The notes under the pieces are model-generated. The model made no database searches. It had not been told where the DNA came from and saw nothing but the letters and a program-made list of their open reading frames with translations. The translations under genes and the position numbers were made by a program. 22,524 bases of DNA from a virus: positions 1 to 22,524 of the IMG/VR virus record IMGVR_UViG_3300032220_000171. The stretch is one strand, 5' to 3'. Within the stretch, counting starts at the first letter, position 1; each line of letters begins with the position of its first letter. Of the stretch, positions 8,992 through 15,045 are shown piece by piece.

Positions 8992-9570
8992 GTGGCAACT
9001 CACGATTACGTCATTGCCAATGGAACAGGCGCCGCCGTACGCAGCGACCTGAATGATGCGCTGGCGGCAATCGTCAGCAACAACAGCGGCGCCACGGCAC
9101 CCGCCACCACCTACGCCTACATGTGGTGGCCAGATACCACCACCGGACTGCTCAAGCAGCGCAACGCCGCAAACTCGGCGTGGATCACGATCGGCACGCT
9201 TAGCACCACGGCTTGGGGCCTAGCTTCGCTTGCTGGTGCGACCTTCACAGGTGACGTGGTCCTGAACACCACCACCGCACTCAAGCTGCCGATCGGGACC
9301 ACCGCTGAGCGTCCGACTGGCGCTAACGGCCTGGTCCGCTACAACAGCAGCCTCACCACCTTCGAGGGCTACAAGAATGGCGCATGGGGCGCCATCGGTG
9401 GCGGTGCAACCGGTGGTGGATCCGATGATGCGTTCTACGAAAACACGCAAACCATCACCACTAACTACACCATCACCACCAACAAAAACGCAATGAGCGC
9501 CGGACCAATTACGATTAACGCAGGAATTATCGTCACCATTCCATCCGGCTCAACCTGGAGCATCGTCTGA
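8992..9570 (+). CDS. Tail fibre/structural protein with conserved N-terminal attachment module
   Basis: This 192-aa protein starts at GTG 8992, 28 nt after J, with no clear Shine-Dalgarno. Residues 1-70 (MATHDYVIANGTGAAVRSDL, then a YMWWPDTTTGLLKQR region) are a module I recognise from memory at the start of many cyanophage fibre proteins, probably a virion attachment domain. The middle (TTAERPTGANGLVRYNSS) is a short connector seen in fibre proteins. The C-terminal 50 residues are Thr/Asn-rich and end in GIIVTIPSGSTWSIV, a beta-structured ending. It lies in the fibre block after J. The exact role is not known. Confidence 0.8.
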   Translation: MATHDYVIANGTGAAVRSDLNDALAAIVSNNSGATAPATTYAYMWWPDTTTGLLKQRNAANSAWITIGTLSTTAWGLASLAGATFTGDVVLNTTTALKLPIGTTAERPTGANGLVRYNSSLTTFEGYKNGAWGAIGGGATGGGSDDAFYENTQTITTNYTITTNKNAMSAGPITINAGIIVTIPSGSTWSIV

Positions 9571-9572
9571 TC

Positions 9573-10010
9573 ATGCCAATCACCATCAATGGATCAGGGA
9601 CACTCACCGGCATCAGCACTGGCGGATTGCCGGATGGCTGCATTGCTACCGATGACCTGGCGAACAATGCCGTCACCACCGCCAAGATGGGCAGCGGTGA
9701 AGCGAGCGGACTGTGCAAGGCCTGGGTGAACTTCAACGGCACTGGCACAGTAGCAATCCGCGCTAGCTACAACGTGAGCTCGATCATCGACAATGGCACT
9801 GGCAACTATACGGTAAACTTCACGACGGCAATGGCAGATGCCAATTTCAGCGCTGTTGCTACTGGCACGCAAGATGGTTTTACCGTCTCAACAAACTCAA
9901 GCGTTGGACTTGGAGGATTAAGTACAACACAAGTTAGCTTTTTATGCAGAAATAACGCAGATACAGCGTATGCGGATTACGCAACTGTCTGCGTCGCCAT
10001 CTTCCGCTGA
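9573..10010 (+). CDS. Tail fibre-associated beta-rich protein
   Basis: The 145-aa protein begins MPITINGSGTLTGISTGGLP, a start shared by many phage fibre proteins as I remember them, followed by an IATDDLANNAVTTAKM linker and then KAWVNFNGTGTVAIRASYNV, a common beta-sandwich entry. The last third of the gene (about 9870-9980) is visibly more AT-rich than the front, consistent with an exchanged receptor-contact tip. It starts 2 nt after the preceding stop, suggesting coupling. No catalytic motif is visible. Confidence 0.78.
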   Translation: MPITINGSGTLTGISTGGLPDGCIATDDLANNAVTTAKMGSGEASGLCKAWVNFNGTGTVAIRASYNVSSIIDNGTGNYTVNFTTAMADANFSAVATGTQDGFTVSTNSSVGLGGLSTTQVSFLCRNNADTAYADYATVCVAIFR

Positions 10011-10016
10011 CCCATC

Positions 10017-10205
10017 ATGAACAACCCTCGCATCCTCTACCCAACCCCAGACGGTGGCGTCGCCATCATCATCCCGACCGGTGAGCTACCCATCGAGGAA
10101 GTCGCCAAGAAGGACGTTCCCGAAGGTGTGCCCTACACCATCGTGGACGCCACCGAGATCCCCGAGGATCGCACCTTCCGCGCTGCCTGGGAGTACCAGC
10201 CATGA
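10017..10205 (+). CDS. Small conserved phage protein in the fibre block
   Basis: This 62-aa acidic protein contains RILYPTPDGGVAIIIPTGEL and a PYTIVDATEIPEDRTFRAAWE ending. It resembles small proteins that accompany tail fibre genes in many phages and is paired with the next gene by ATGA overlap. The paired arrangement and central position suggest a fibre assembly or accessory role, but no function is established here. No signal peptide, membrane segment or cysteine is visible. The start ATG lies 6 nt after the preceding stop. Confidence 0.75.
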   Translation: MNNPRILYPTPDGGVAIIIPTGELPIEEVAKKDVPEGVPYTIVDATEIPEDRTFRAAWEYQP

Positions 10206-10447
10206 GCATCATCATCAACCTCGACAAGGCCAAGGCCATCGGCCATGACATCCGGCGCCAGCAACGCGCTGCGGAGTTTGCCCCACTGGATCAGGTTATC
10301 GCAGCACGCATCCCCGGTGCTGACATCGACGCCCTCGAAGCAGAGCGCCAAGCCATCCGCGAGAAGTACGCTGAGGTTCAAGCAAGCATCGAGGCAGCGC
10401 AAACACCCGATGAAATCCAAGCTGCCCTTCAGGAGGTGATCTCATGA
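10202..10447 (+). CDS. Small helical protein, partner of the preceding gene
   Basis: An 81-aa, charged, almost wholly helical protein: INLDKAKAIGHDIRRQQRAA, a linker (PLDQVIAARIPG), then a coiled-coil-like run of Glu, Lys and Ala (ALEAERQAIREKYAEVQ) and QTPDEIQAALQEV. ATGA overlaps join it to both neighbours, so it is made with the fibre proteins. Similar helical proteins next to phage fibre genes often act as assembly chaperones; that is an inference from position. I do not recognise a named family. Confidence 0.75.
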   Translation: MSIIINLDKAKAIGHDIRRQQRAAEFAPLDQVIAARIPGADIDALEAERQAIREKYAEVQASIEAAQTPDEIQAALQEVIS

Positions 10448-11088
10448 GCTTGCGTCTTAACGGCTCCACCAGCGGCTACACCGAGCTCGATGCTGGTGCG
10501 GTCGCAGGCAACAACACCATCAAGATGCCAACCGCTAACGGCAGCGCCTACCAGGTGCTCCGCAATGGCGCCACCGCAGGCACCACCGAGTTCGCCGACA
10601 AGATCGTCAGCGGCACGGCGGTGGCCAGCACCTCAGGCACGTCGATCGACTTCACAGGGATCCCAGCCTGGGTGAAGCGGGTGACGGTGATGTTTAACGG
10701 GGTGAGCACGAATGGGGCCGGCTCAAGTTCATTTCTTGTGCAGATTGGTTCAGGAAGCATCTCCTCAAGTGGATACATTTCTTATGCCGGAGTAATAACA
10801 AATACAAACACAACAGCAGTATCAAGTTACACTGCCGGGTTTGCGGTAACTTTGGCCATGGGTAATTCGTCGATCATTTACGGCCATGCAATCCTTACAC
10901 TAATTTCATCAAACATTTGGGTTTGTTCCTCTGTGTTTGGCGGCTTGGATGCTGCGTCTTCCGTTATTACCAGACACGGAGGTGGAACGTCTCCAAACCT
11001 CTCCGGCACCCTAGACCGCGTTCGCATCACCACGGTCGGCGGTACAGACACCTTCGACGCTGGCACCATCAACATCCTTTACGAGTGA
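10444..11088 (+). CDS. Tail fibre protein, paralogue A (variable core)
   Basis: The 214-aa protein has three parts. Residues 1-60 are a fibre connector (GSTSGYTELDAGAVAGNNTI, ending in TTEFADKI). Residues about 55-90 (GTAVASTSGTSIDFTGIPAW, then VKRVTVM) and the last 25 (VRITTVGGTDTFDAGTINIL) are nearly identical to the next gene. Between them lies a divergent Ser/Thr/Asn-rich beta segment whose DNA (about 10725-10960) is clearly more AT-rich than its flanks. This layout fits a fibre whose tip module is exchanged or evolves fast for host recognition. It is coupled upstream by ATGA. No enzymatic motif is seen. Confidence 0.82.
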   Translation: MSLRLNGSTSGYTELDAGAVAGNNTIKMPTANGSAYQVLRNGATAGTTEFADKIVSGTAVASTSGTSIDFTGIPAWVKRVTVMFNGVSTNGAGSSSFLVQIGSGSISSSGYISYAGVITNTNTTAVSSYTAGFAVTLAMGNSSIIYGHAILTLISSNIWVCSSVFGGLDAASSVITRHGGGTSPNLSGTLDRVRITTVGGTDTFDAGTINILYE

Positions 11089-11091
11089 GCC

Positions 11092-11658
11092 ATGAGCACC
11101 ATCAACACGACCAACCTCAAGAACCCCAGCAGCGGCAGCAACAACGTCGTGCTGAATGCTGATGGCACGTCCACGCTGACACCCAGCAACATCATCAAAA
11201 GCGGCACTGCCGTCGCCTCGACCAGCGGCACCAGCATTGACTTTACTGGGATTCCCTCTTGGGTGAAGCGGATTACGGTGATGCTTAGTGGGGTGAGTAC
11301 GAGCGGAACAAGCAATCCTCAAGTTCAACTGGGAGATGCTGGCGGCATTGAAACAACTGGCTATTCAGCAACTTCAACAAACCAAAGCGGAACGGTTGCG
11401 TCTTATACTACGGGGTTTGGGGTAAACAATGCAAGTGCATCAGCACTTTTATATGGCAATTTTACATTCACTTTAATTAGTGCGAGTTCTTTTCTGTGGT
11501 CCATGACGGGGGCGATTAGTTTAGGCGCTGGCGGCGGATCATACTATGTGGCTGGATCTAAATCCCTATCCGAAACGCTTACCCAAGTGCGCATCACCAC
11601 CGTGAACGGCACCGATACATTCGATGCGGGCACCATCAACATTCTTTACGAGGGCTGA
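11092..11658 (+). CDS. Tail fibre protein, paralogue B (variable core)
   Basis: This 188-aa neighbour of paralogue A starts 3 nt after it. Its N-terminus is shorter and different (MSTINTTNLKNPSSGSNNVV), but residues about 38-70 (GTAVASTSGTSIDFTGIPSW, VKRITVM) and the last 26 (VRITTVNGTDTFDAGTINIL) match paralogue A. The core (DNA about 11310-11560) is again AT-richer and unrelated in sequence. Two paralogues side by side, with conserved borders and different cores, suggest duplication followed by module replacement, or two alternative receptor binders in one virion. The stop overlaps the next start by one base. Confidence 0.82.
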   Translation: MSTINTTNLKNPSSGSNNVVLNADGTSTLTPSNIIKSGTAVASTSGTSIDFTGIPSWVKRITVMLSGVSTSGTSNPQVQLGDAGGIETTGYSATSTNQSGTVASYTTGFGVNNASASALLYGNFTFTLISASSFLWSMTGAISLGAGGGSYYVAGSKSLSETLTQVRITTVNGTDTFDAGTINILYEG

Positions 11659-11792
11659 TGGCCGTCAAATCCAGGACCGGCACCGCAGCACTGGAACGCA
11701 AGGCCAAGCGCCCCAAGCTCACCAGGCAGGGCCAAGGTACCCGCTCCAAGCCCAGCCACGGACGCAAGAAGACACGCGGCCAGGGTCGCTAG
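11658..11792 (+). CDS. 44-aa highly basic peptide, conserved in cyanophages
   Basis: ATG at 11658 overlaps the fibre stop, and TAG lies at 11790-11792. The product is 44 aa with seven Lys, eight Arg and a single acidic residue (Glu13). It includes KLTRQGQGTRSKPSHGRKK and ends in TRGQGR. Tiny basic proteins with a G-Q-G ... S-x-P-x-x-G-[RK]-K-K ... R-G-Q-G-R pattern are familiar from cyanophage genomes, usually unnamed. Its charge suggests nucleic acid or membrane-surface binding; its place between fibre and lysis genes suggests late expression. The function is unknown. Confidence 0.75.
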   Translation: MAVKSRTGTAALERKAKRPKLTRQGQGTRSKPSHGRKKTRGQGR

Positions 11793-11822
11793 GCTGCTTA
11801 AGTAGAGACCACGCGCCAGGTC

Positions 11823-12092
11823 ATGATTGAGAATCTAATCGTGGGCGTGGCCTGCCTTGTACTTGGTGGTTTCGGCGGTAGTGCATCCCGCTGGGTAAGC
11901 CGTCGCGGTGAGGAAGATCAAGCCGCAAACCTAGCCATCGCCAAGCTATCCGCAGGCGTTGAGCACATCGCCACTGAGCTTACCGCCATCCGCGAAGACA
12001 TGCGCACCGACCGCCGCGAGCTCTTTGGACGCCTTGGTACGGCAGAGCAGCGGATCGCTAGGCTTGAAGCAACCAATCACGCCAACCCATGA
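11823..12092 (+). CDS. Membrane-anchored coiled-coil protein, probable lysis accessory
   Basis: An 89-aa protein with one N-terminal transmembrane helix (residues about 3-24, LIVGVACLVLGGFGG) followed by two arginines and a long charged helix (residues 30-85, with heptad-like IATELTAIREDMRTD and IARLE). This is the shape of phage lysis accessory or holin-like proteins such as the XhlA type, though here the membrane segment is N-terminal. It is followed by a small hydrophobic protein and an endolysin, coupled by ATGA at 12089-12092. The start ATG follows AGG by a few bases. A holin role is possible; the family is not certain. Confidence 0.75.
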   Translation: MIENLIVGVACLVLGGFGGSASRWVSRRGEEDQAANLAIAKLSAGVEHIATELTAIREDMRTDRRELFGRLGTAEQRIARLEATNHANP

Positions 12093-12232
12093 GCATCGAC
12101 GCCAACACCGCAGCAGGCATCGCCATTGCCGTTGCAGCTGCTAGTGAGATCATCGGCATCAGCCCGTTGAAGTCCAACAGCATCATCCAGCTGGTCCTCC
12201 AGTTCCTGCGGCTTGCCTTCCCAAAGCGCTGA
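12089..12232 (+). CDS. 47-aa hydrophobic protein, holin candidate (zero-frame product)
   Basis: The product starts MSIDANTAAGIAIAVAAASE and has two hydrophobic segments (residues 8-24 and 31-44) separated by SPLKSN, ending in the basic FPKR. It lies directly before the endolysin and overlaps the preceding gene by ATGA. Size, two short hydrophobic stretches and a basic tail suit a small holin or pinholin-like protein, but no family could be confirmed by eye. Its last sense codons form a slippery heptamer, so this may be only the shorter of two products. Confidence 0.72.
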   Translation: MSIDANTAAGIAIAVAAASEIIGISPLKSNSIIQLVLQFLRLAFPKR

Positions 12233-12402
12233 CCGTCGGGCCACGGCTCGACGCTGCCATCAAGGATTGGCACGCCACGCAGCCGCCATCCATGCCTGAG
12301 CCGGTGATCGAGCATCACCCGATTGACACTGAGGCGCAAACTGGCGACAGCCACCTACTTGGTGGTCCGATCAGCATCCACTCTCCATGGGAACGTGACT
12401 AA
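12089..12402 (+). CDS. Proposed -1 frameshift extension of the 47-aa membrane protein (104 aa)
   Basis: A -1 slip on CCCAAAG (12220-12226) would replace the last Arg-stop with 58 more residues, beginning ALTVGPRLDAAIKDW and ending PISIHSPWERD at TAA 12400-12402. The added tail is hydrophilic and His/Asp/Glu-rich, so the long form would be a membrane protein with a soluble domain. The extension frame has no Shine-Dalgarno before its only ATG (12292), uses fewer rare codons than the overlapping alternative frame, and stops exactly over the endolysin GTG (GTGACTAA). Its product and role are inferred, not demonstrated. Base 12226 is read twice. Confidence 0.5.
12220..12253 (+). promoter_or_regulatory. 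Candidate -1 frameshift signal in the lysis cassette
   Basis: CCCAAAG at 12220-12226 is phased C CCA AAG in the zero frame, the X XXY YYZ pattern. After a 7-nt spacer (12227-12233) an 8-bp stem can form between 12234-12241 (CGTCGGGC) and 12246-12253 (GCTCGACG), including one G-U pair, with loop CACG. Spacer length and GC-rich stem match known frameshift stimulators. There is no T-run, so it is not a terminator. Slippage efficiency on this heptamer cannot be judged from sequence. Confidence 0.55.
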
Positions 12403-12982
12403 CAACGCACCGATCACGCTGGAACAACTGTTCCGCTTCAATCGTGGAATGCCGCACCAGCTCGCCGCCATTGCCGAGCTTGAGCAGGACATCCTCGTCT
12501 CTGGCTTCAGCGTGGCCATGCGCCGCGATCGGCCATGGTTCAAGACCTGGAGTCAGTCGGGGCAGTTCAAACCTGACAGCCCCTTTGACTTCCGCGTTAC
12601 GCCAAACATTGTTTATGGCGAGTTTGCGCTCTACCAAGAAGTCCGCCGCTTCGACCACCAGTACCAGTGCGACACCGCGCTAAAACTGGCTCAATTCCTG
12701 GAGCGCGTCAGGCTGGCGTTTGGCAACAATACCATCGTCATTACCAGCGGCTACAGGCCCCCGATCGTGAATCGGCAGGTAGGTGGTGCATCATCCTCCG
12801 AGCACCTGTACGACGCCCCCGGAGTCGGGGCAGTTGACTTCTACGTGGAGAAGACCGACATCTATGAAGTGCAGAAGTTTTGCGATCGTATCTGGCCGTA
12901 CTCGATAGGCTATGGAGCGCCCAAGGGCTTTGTGCATCTTGGCATCCGCAAAGGTCAACCTCGCGTACGTTGGGATTATTGA
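12395..12982 (+). CDS. Endolysin, peptidase M15 family (D-Ala-type carboxypeptidase/endopeptidase fold)
   Basis: From GTG 12395 the protein is 195 aa. Its C-terminal half carries the M15 metallopeptidase signature: SGYRPPIVN with R121, then S135-E-H137, D148 in GVGAVDFYV, H181 in GFVHLGI, and a terminal RVRWDY. H137, D148 and H181 should bind zinc. The N-terminal part (ITLEQLFRFNRGMPHQ, RRDRPWFKTW) is a conserved substrate or wall-binding region. It follows the holin candidates and is the lytic enzyme. A longer frame from TTG 12323 exists, but 12395 is preferred because homologues as I recall them begin near ITLEQLF and the start couples to the stop at 12400-12402. The start is moderately certain. 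Confidence 0.88.
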   Translation: MTNNAPITLEQLFRFNRGMPHQLAAIAELEQDILVSGFSVAMRRDRPWFKTWSQSGQFKPDSPFDFRVTPNIVYGEFALYQEVRRFDHQYQCDTALKLAQFLERVRLAFGNNTIVITSGYRPPIVNRQVGGASSSEHLYDAPGVGAVDFYVEKTDIYEVQKFCDRIWPYSIGYGAPKGFVHLGIRKGQPRVRWDY

Positions 12983-13497
12983 TGATCATTCCAGACCATG
13001 AGATCAGAGAATTGTGCATCCATGAAGCCATGGTGCTTCCGTACAATCCAGAGCTTCAGAACCCTGCCAGCCTTGACGTACTGCTCGGCAACAACCTGAT
13101 GCTGGAGGTCAAACACTCGCTGGACCTTCAGCCATACGACATCAGCCATCACACGCAATCCAGCCCCTACTACTTGGCGCCTGGAGAGTTTGTGCTAGGT
13201 GAAACGCAGGAAATCTTCAACCTGCCTGATTTCGTTGCGGCGCAGTTTGTTCTCAAGTCAAGCCGCGCACGCGAAGGGATTGAGCACCTGCTTGCCGGAT
13301 ATTGTGACCCAGGTTGGCATGGCAGCCGGCTGACCTTGGAACTGCACAACAGCCGCAGGTATCACAATGTCGCGCTATGGCCTGGCATGAAGATTGGCCA
13401 GATGGTCTTTCATCATATTGCTGGCAAGCCTGAGCGATCTTATGCGGTCACAGGGCGCTACAACAATGATCTAACCGTTACAGCCTCCCGCGGCTAG
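12982..13497 (+). CDS. dcd: dCTP deaminase (Dcd family)
   Basis: The 171-aa protein has the dCTP deaminase/dUTPase trimer fold signature: KSSRAREG (S93, R97), CDPGWHG, LTLELHN (E120) and PGMKIGQMVF (Q140). S93, R97 and E120 have the spacing of the catalytic S111, R115 and E138 of the E. coli enzyme. The reaction converts dCTP to dUTP, feeding dUMP to thymidylate synthase; ThyX is encoded on the other strand. The C-terminal GRYNNDLTVTASRG differs from the common GKYQGQ, so nucleotide closure may differ. Whether it is also a dUTPase cannot be told. ATG 12982 overlaps the endolysin stop; an in-frame upstream extension is antisense noise. It is unusual in being in the late, lysis-side operon. Confidence 0.9.
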   Translation: MIIPDHEIRELCIHEAMVLPYNPELQNPASLDVLLGNNLMLEVKHSLDLQPYDISHHTQSSPYYLAPGEFVLGETQEIFNLPDFVAAQFVLKSSRAREGIEHLLAGYCDPGWHGSRLTLELHNSRRYHNVALWPGMKIGQMVFHHIAGKPERSYAVTGRYNNDLTVTASRG

Positions 13498-13641
13498 ATA
13501 ATCACGCATCGCCTGCTGGTAGTGCCATTCGGCCTGCCATTGCTGGTGATGCTCTTTGATGCTGTCACCATAGGTAACTCTCCATGTCCCATTGATGTTT
13601 TGAATTGTTGGTATAGACTTGAGATCATGCCTGTCTGTCAT
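13471..13641 (-). CDS. Small hypothetical protein at the convergent junction
   Basis: A 56-aa frame: MTDRHDLKSIPTIQNINGTW, then RVTYGDSIKEHHQQW and a QAEWHYQQAMRDYLAAGG ending. The composition (four Trp, paired helix-forming segments, many Gln) looks like a true protein. Its 3' end overlaps the 3' end of dcd by 27 nt on the opposite strand. It lies about 200 nt beyond the sigma factor gene and could be the last gene of the minus operon. The upstream ribosome site is weak (CAGG). No family recognised. Confidence 0.55.
   Translation of the reverse strand: MTDRHDLKSIPTIQNINGTWRVTYGDSIKEHHQQWQAEWHYQQAMRDYLAAGGCNG
13609..13617 (+). promoter_or_regulatory. Extended -10 promoter candidate
   Basis: TG at 13609-13610, one base, then TATAGA at 13612-13617 make an extended -10 element in a locally AT-rich stretch (TTTTGAATTGTTGG just before it). 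A possible -35, TTGATG at 13592-13597, has only a 14-nt spacer, so the extended -10 would have to carry the activity. It would start transcripts around 13624, about 35 nt before the small plus-strand gene. It lies inside the minus-strand 56-aa frame. Confidence 0.4.
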
Positions 13642-13657
13642 GGCCTGGGGTCAATGG

Positions 13658-13864
13658 ATGGTGGTGAATCTGACGCTTGAAGAGCAACTTGAAATTGAGA
13701 AACAAGTCCGCTGTGCACTGGCTCACCATGACTCGCAATCAGTCGCCAAGCTATGCGCCAGCCTGATCAGGCAGAACGCCTATCAGTCTAGGCTCATCAA
13801 GCAGGCGACTGGTCACATTGCTGAAATTGAGATGACCACACTACTTGCGGAGCGCAATGCGTAG
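13658..13864 (+). CDS. 68-aa helical protein, possibly NblA-like
   Basis: From ATG 13658 (GGGG 7 nt upstream) the product is 68 aa: MVVNLTLEEQLEIEKQVRCA, a short DSQSVAKLCASLIRQ region, NAYQSRLIKQATG, and a helical end. Longer in-frame starts exist at 13619 and 13640, but the ribosome site favours 13658. Two amphipathic helices, the LTLEEQ start and the later LIRQNAYQ segment recall the layout of NblA, the small cyanobacterial phycobilisome-degradation adaptor also carried by some cyanophages. This likeness is weak and unproven. It is the only plus-strand gene after dcd, with its own promoter candidate, and its end overlaps the sigma gene end by 24 nt. Confidence 0.6.
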   Translation: MVVNLTLEEQLEIEKQVRCALAHHDSQSVAKLCASLIRQNAYQSRLIKQATGHIAEIEMTTLLAERNA

Positions 13865-14704
13865 CTTTTGCTGCGCAACCACCATCTTTTGCCTGATCCG
13901 TTCGCGTGATACGCCTTGACGTTCGCCTAGTTCTCTCATGGTTGTGTGTGGCGTATTGTTAAACCCGTATTGACCGGCTATGATGCCTTGCTCTACCGGG
14001 TCAAGAGTAAAAAAAGCCAAATGCAGCTGTTCATAATATTCATTAGTTAGATCCTCGTTGTTGTCGGTATAACTTGCCATCATGTCCATCAATGCACTGC
14101 CATCATCAACTGCCAGCGAATCCAGGCTGGAATGAGACGTATTGCGTTGTAGCAGCATCACCAGTTCATCCATTGGCAAGTTCATAATTTCTGAGGTTTC
14201 CTTGATCGTCGGCGCCCGTCCATGCTCTTGGTAAAACTCGCTTTGGATCCTGGTGATTGAATAGATCCGCTCAACCATGTGCTGCGGCACTCGAATCAGT
14301 CGTTCCTTTGTGTCAATCGCCCGATTGATTGCCTGGCGAATCCACCAGTAGGCATAGGTGGAGAACCTATAGCCCTTGGTTCCATCAAACTTCTCCGCTG
14401 CACGATGAAGGCCGATGGCGCCTTCTTGAATCAGATCCATCATGTCCATGCCATTGTGGCGCAACCTGGAGTTGTAGCGCTTTGCGATATGAACCACCAA
14501 TCGCAGATTGCTGCGGATGATCGAGTCACGCGCACGAGCGCCAACCTTGATCTCACGCTTTTCGCGCATCGTCCGGTCGCCTGGCATTGCCTCCAGTTCC
14601 AGCATTCGATGCACCTGCCGTGACAGCTGAATCTCTTGCTCTGGCGTTAGCAATGGATAGCGGGCAATGGCGTTGAGGTAGTCCCTGAAGTGATCGGATG
14701 TCAT
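13841..14704 (-). CDS. Sigma-70 family RNA polymerase sigma factor (phage-encoded)
   Basis: From ATG 14704 the protein is 287 aa. Region 1.2 spans about 5-35 (DYLNAIARYPLLTPEQEIQL), the cyanobacterial-type start. Region 2 spans 61-131 with LRLVVHIAKRY, DLIQEGAIGLHRAAEKFD and YRFSTYAYWWIRQAI, carrying core binding and -10 recognition. Region 3 lies near 135-210, and region 4 at 225-285 has the -35 helix-turn-helix MRELGERQGVSRERIRQ. All parts appear intact, and it lacks the long region 1.1 of a primary sigma. GGAG 9 nt upstream and an ATGA overlap with the preceding gene fix the start; a longer frame to 14956 runs through the other gene. As a late gene of the minus operon it may redirect host polymerase to later phage genes; that role is inferred. 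Confidence 0.93.
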   Translation of the reverse strand: MTSDHFRDYLNAIARYPLLTPEQEIQLSRQVHRMLELEAMPGDRTMREKREIKVGARARDSIIRSNLRLVVHIAKRYNSRLRHNGMDMMDLIQEGAIGLHRAAEKFDGTKGYRFSTYAYWWIRQAINRAIDTKERLIRVPQHMVERIYSITRIQSEFYQEHGRAPTIKETSEIMNLPMDELVMLLQRNTSHSSLDSLAVDDGSALMDMMASYTDNNEDLTNEYYEQLHLAFFTLDPVEQGIIAGQYGFNNTPHTTMRELGERQGVSRERIRQKMVVAQQKLRIALRK

Positions 14705-15045
14705 GGGATGTGTCTCCAAGCTTTGCGGTTGACGATACGGGATACCGTATTGGGCATGATGCCATAGATTCGAGCAATGTCGCGTTGCAGCACGCCATCT
14801 GCTGCCATCTGTCGCAGTCGGGTCACGTCTTCTTCGGTCAGCACTGATGCGCCGTTGCGTGATCCATTGGCGGCAGGTCCGGACTTCTTTGATCCAGTTG
14901 GCGGCCCTGGCTTTGGGATGAGGTAGGTCTCGATCGTGCGGAAGCTGCCGTCGCATTCAAAGCACCGCAGCCATCGATGGGTGCCATCAGCGCGATGAGT
15001 CACGTGGGCAACTCTGGCCTTGCCGTTGCACCAGCGGCACCTCAT
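14701..15045 (-). CDS. NrdR-like zinc ribbon joined to a helix-turn-helix domain
   Basis: The 114-aa protein begins MRCRWCNGKARVAHVTHRAD with C3 and C6, then C28 and C31 in LRCFECDGSFRTIE. Spacing, the DG and the aromatic/threonine after the last cysteine match the zinc ribbon of NrdR, the repressor of ribonucleotide reductase genes. The ATP-cone that follows in NrdR is absent. Instead a Gly/Ser/Lys linker (44-66) leads to a helix-turn-helix (about 70-110: LTEEDVTRLRQMA, RDIARIYGIMPNTVSRIV, KAWRHI). It is therefore a probable DNA-binding regulator, coupled by ATGA to both thyX and the sigma gene. The target is unknown; a nucleotide-gene target would fit its neighbours. Confidence 0.82.
   Translation of the reverse strand: MRCRWCNGKARVAHVTHRADGTHRWLRCFECDGSFRTIETYLIPKPGPPTGSKKSGPAANGSRNGASVLTEEDVTRLRQMAADGVLQRDIARIYGIMPNTVSRIVNRKAWRHIP

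Noticed and set aside
9573-11658. Diversity-generating retroelement acting on the fibre genes
   Set aside because: No reverse transcriptase, template repeat or adenine-biased pattern was seen; the variation looks like module replacement.
12234-12253. GC-rich hairpin as a terminator between the holin candidate and endolysin
   Set aside because: No T-run follows and it would cut the lysis cassette; its 7-nt spacing from a slippery heptamer explains it better.
12323-12394. Longer endolysin start at TTG 12323
   Set aside because: The added 24 residues use several rare codons, do not resemble the family N-terminus, and overlap the better-supported -1 extension frame. GTG 12395 was preferred, though not proven.
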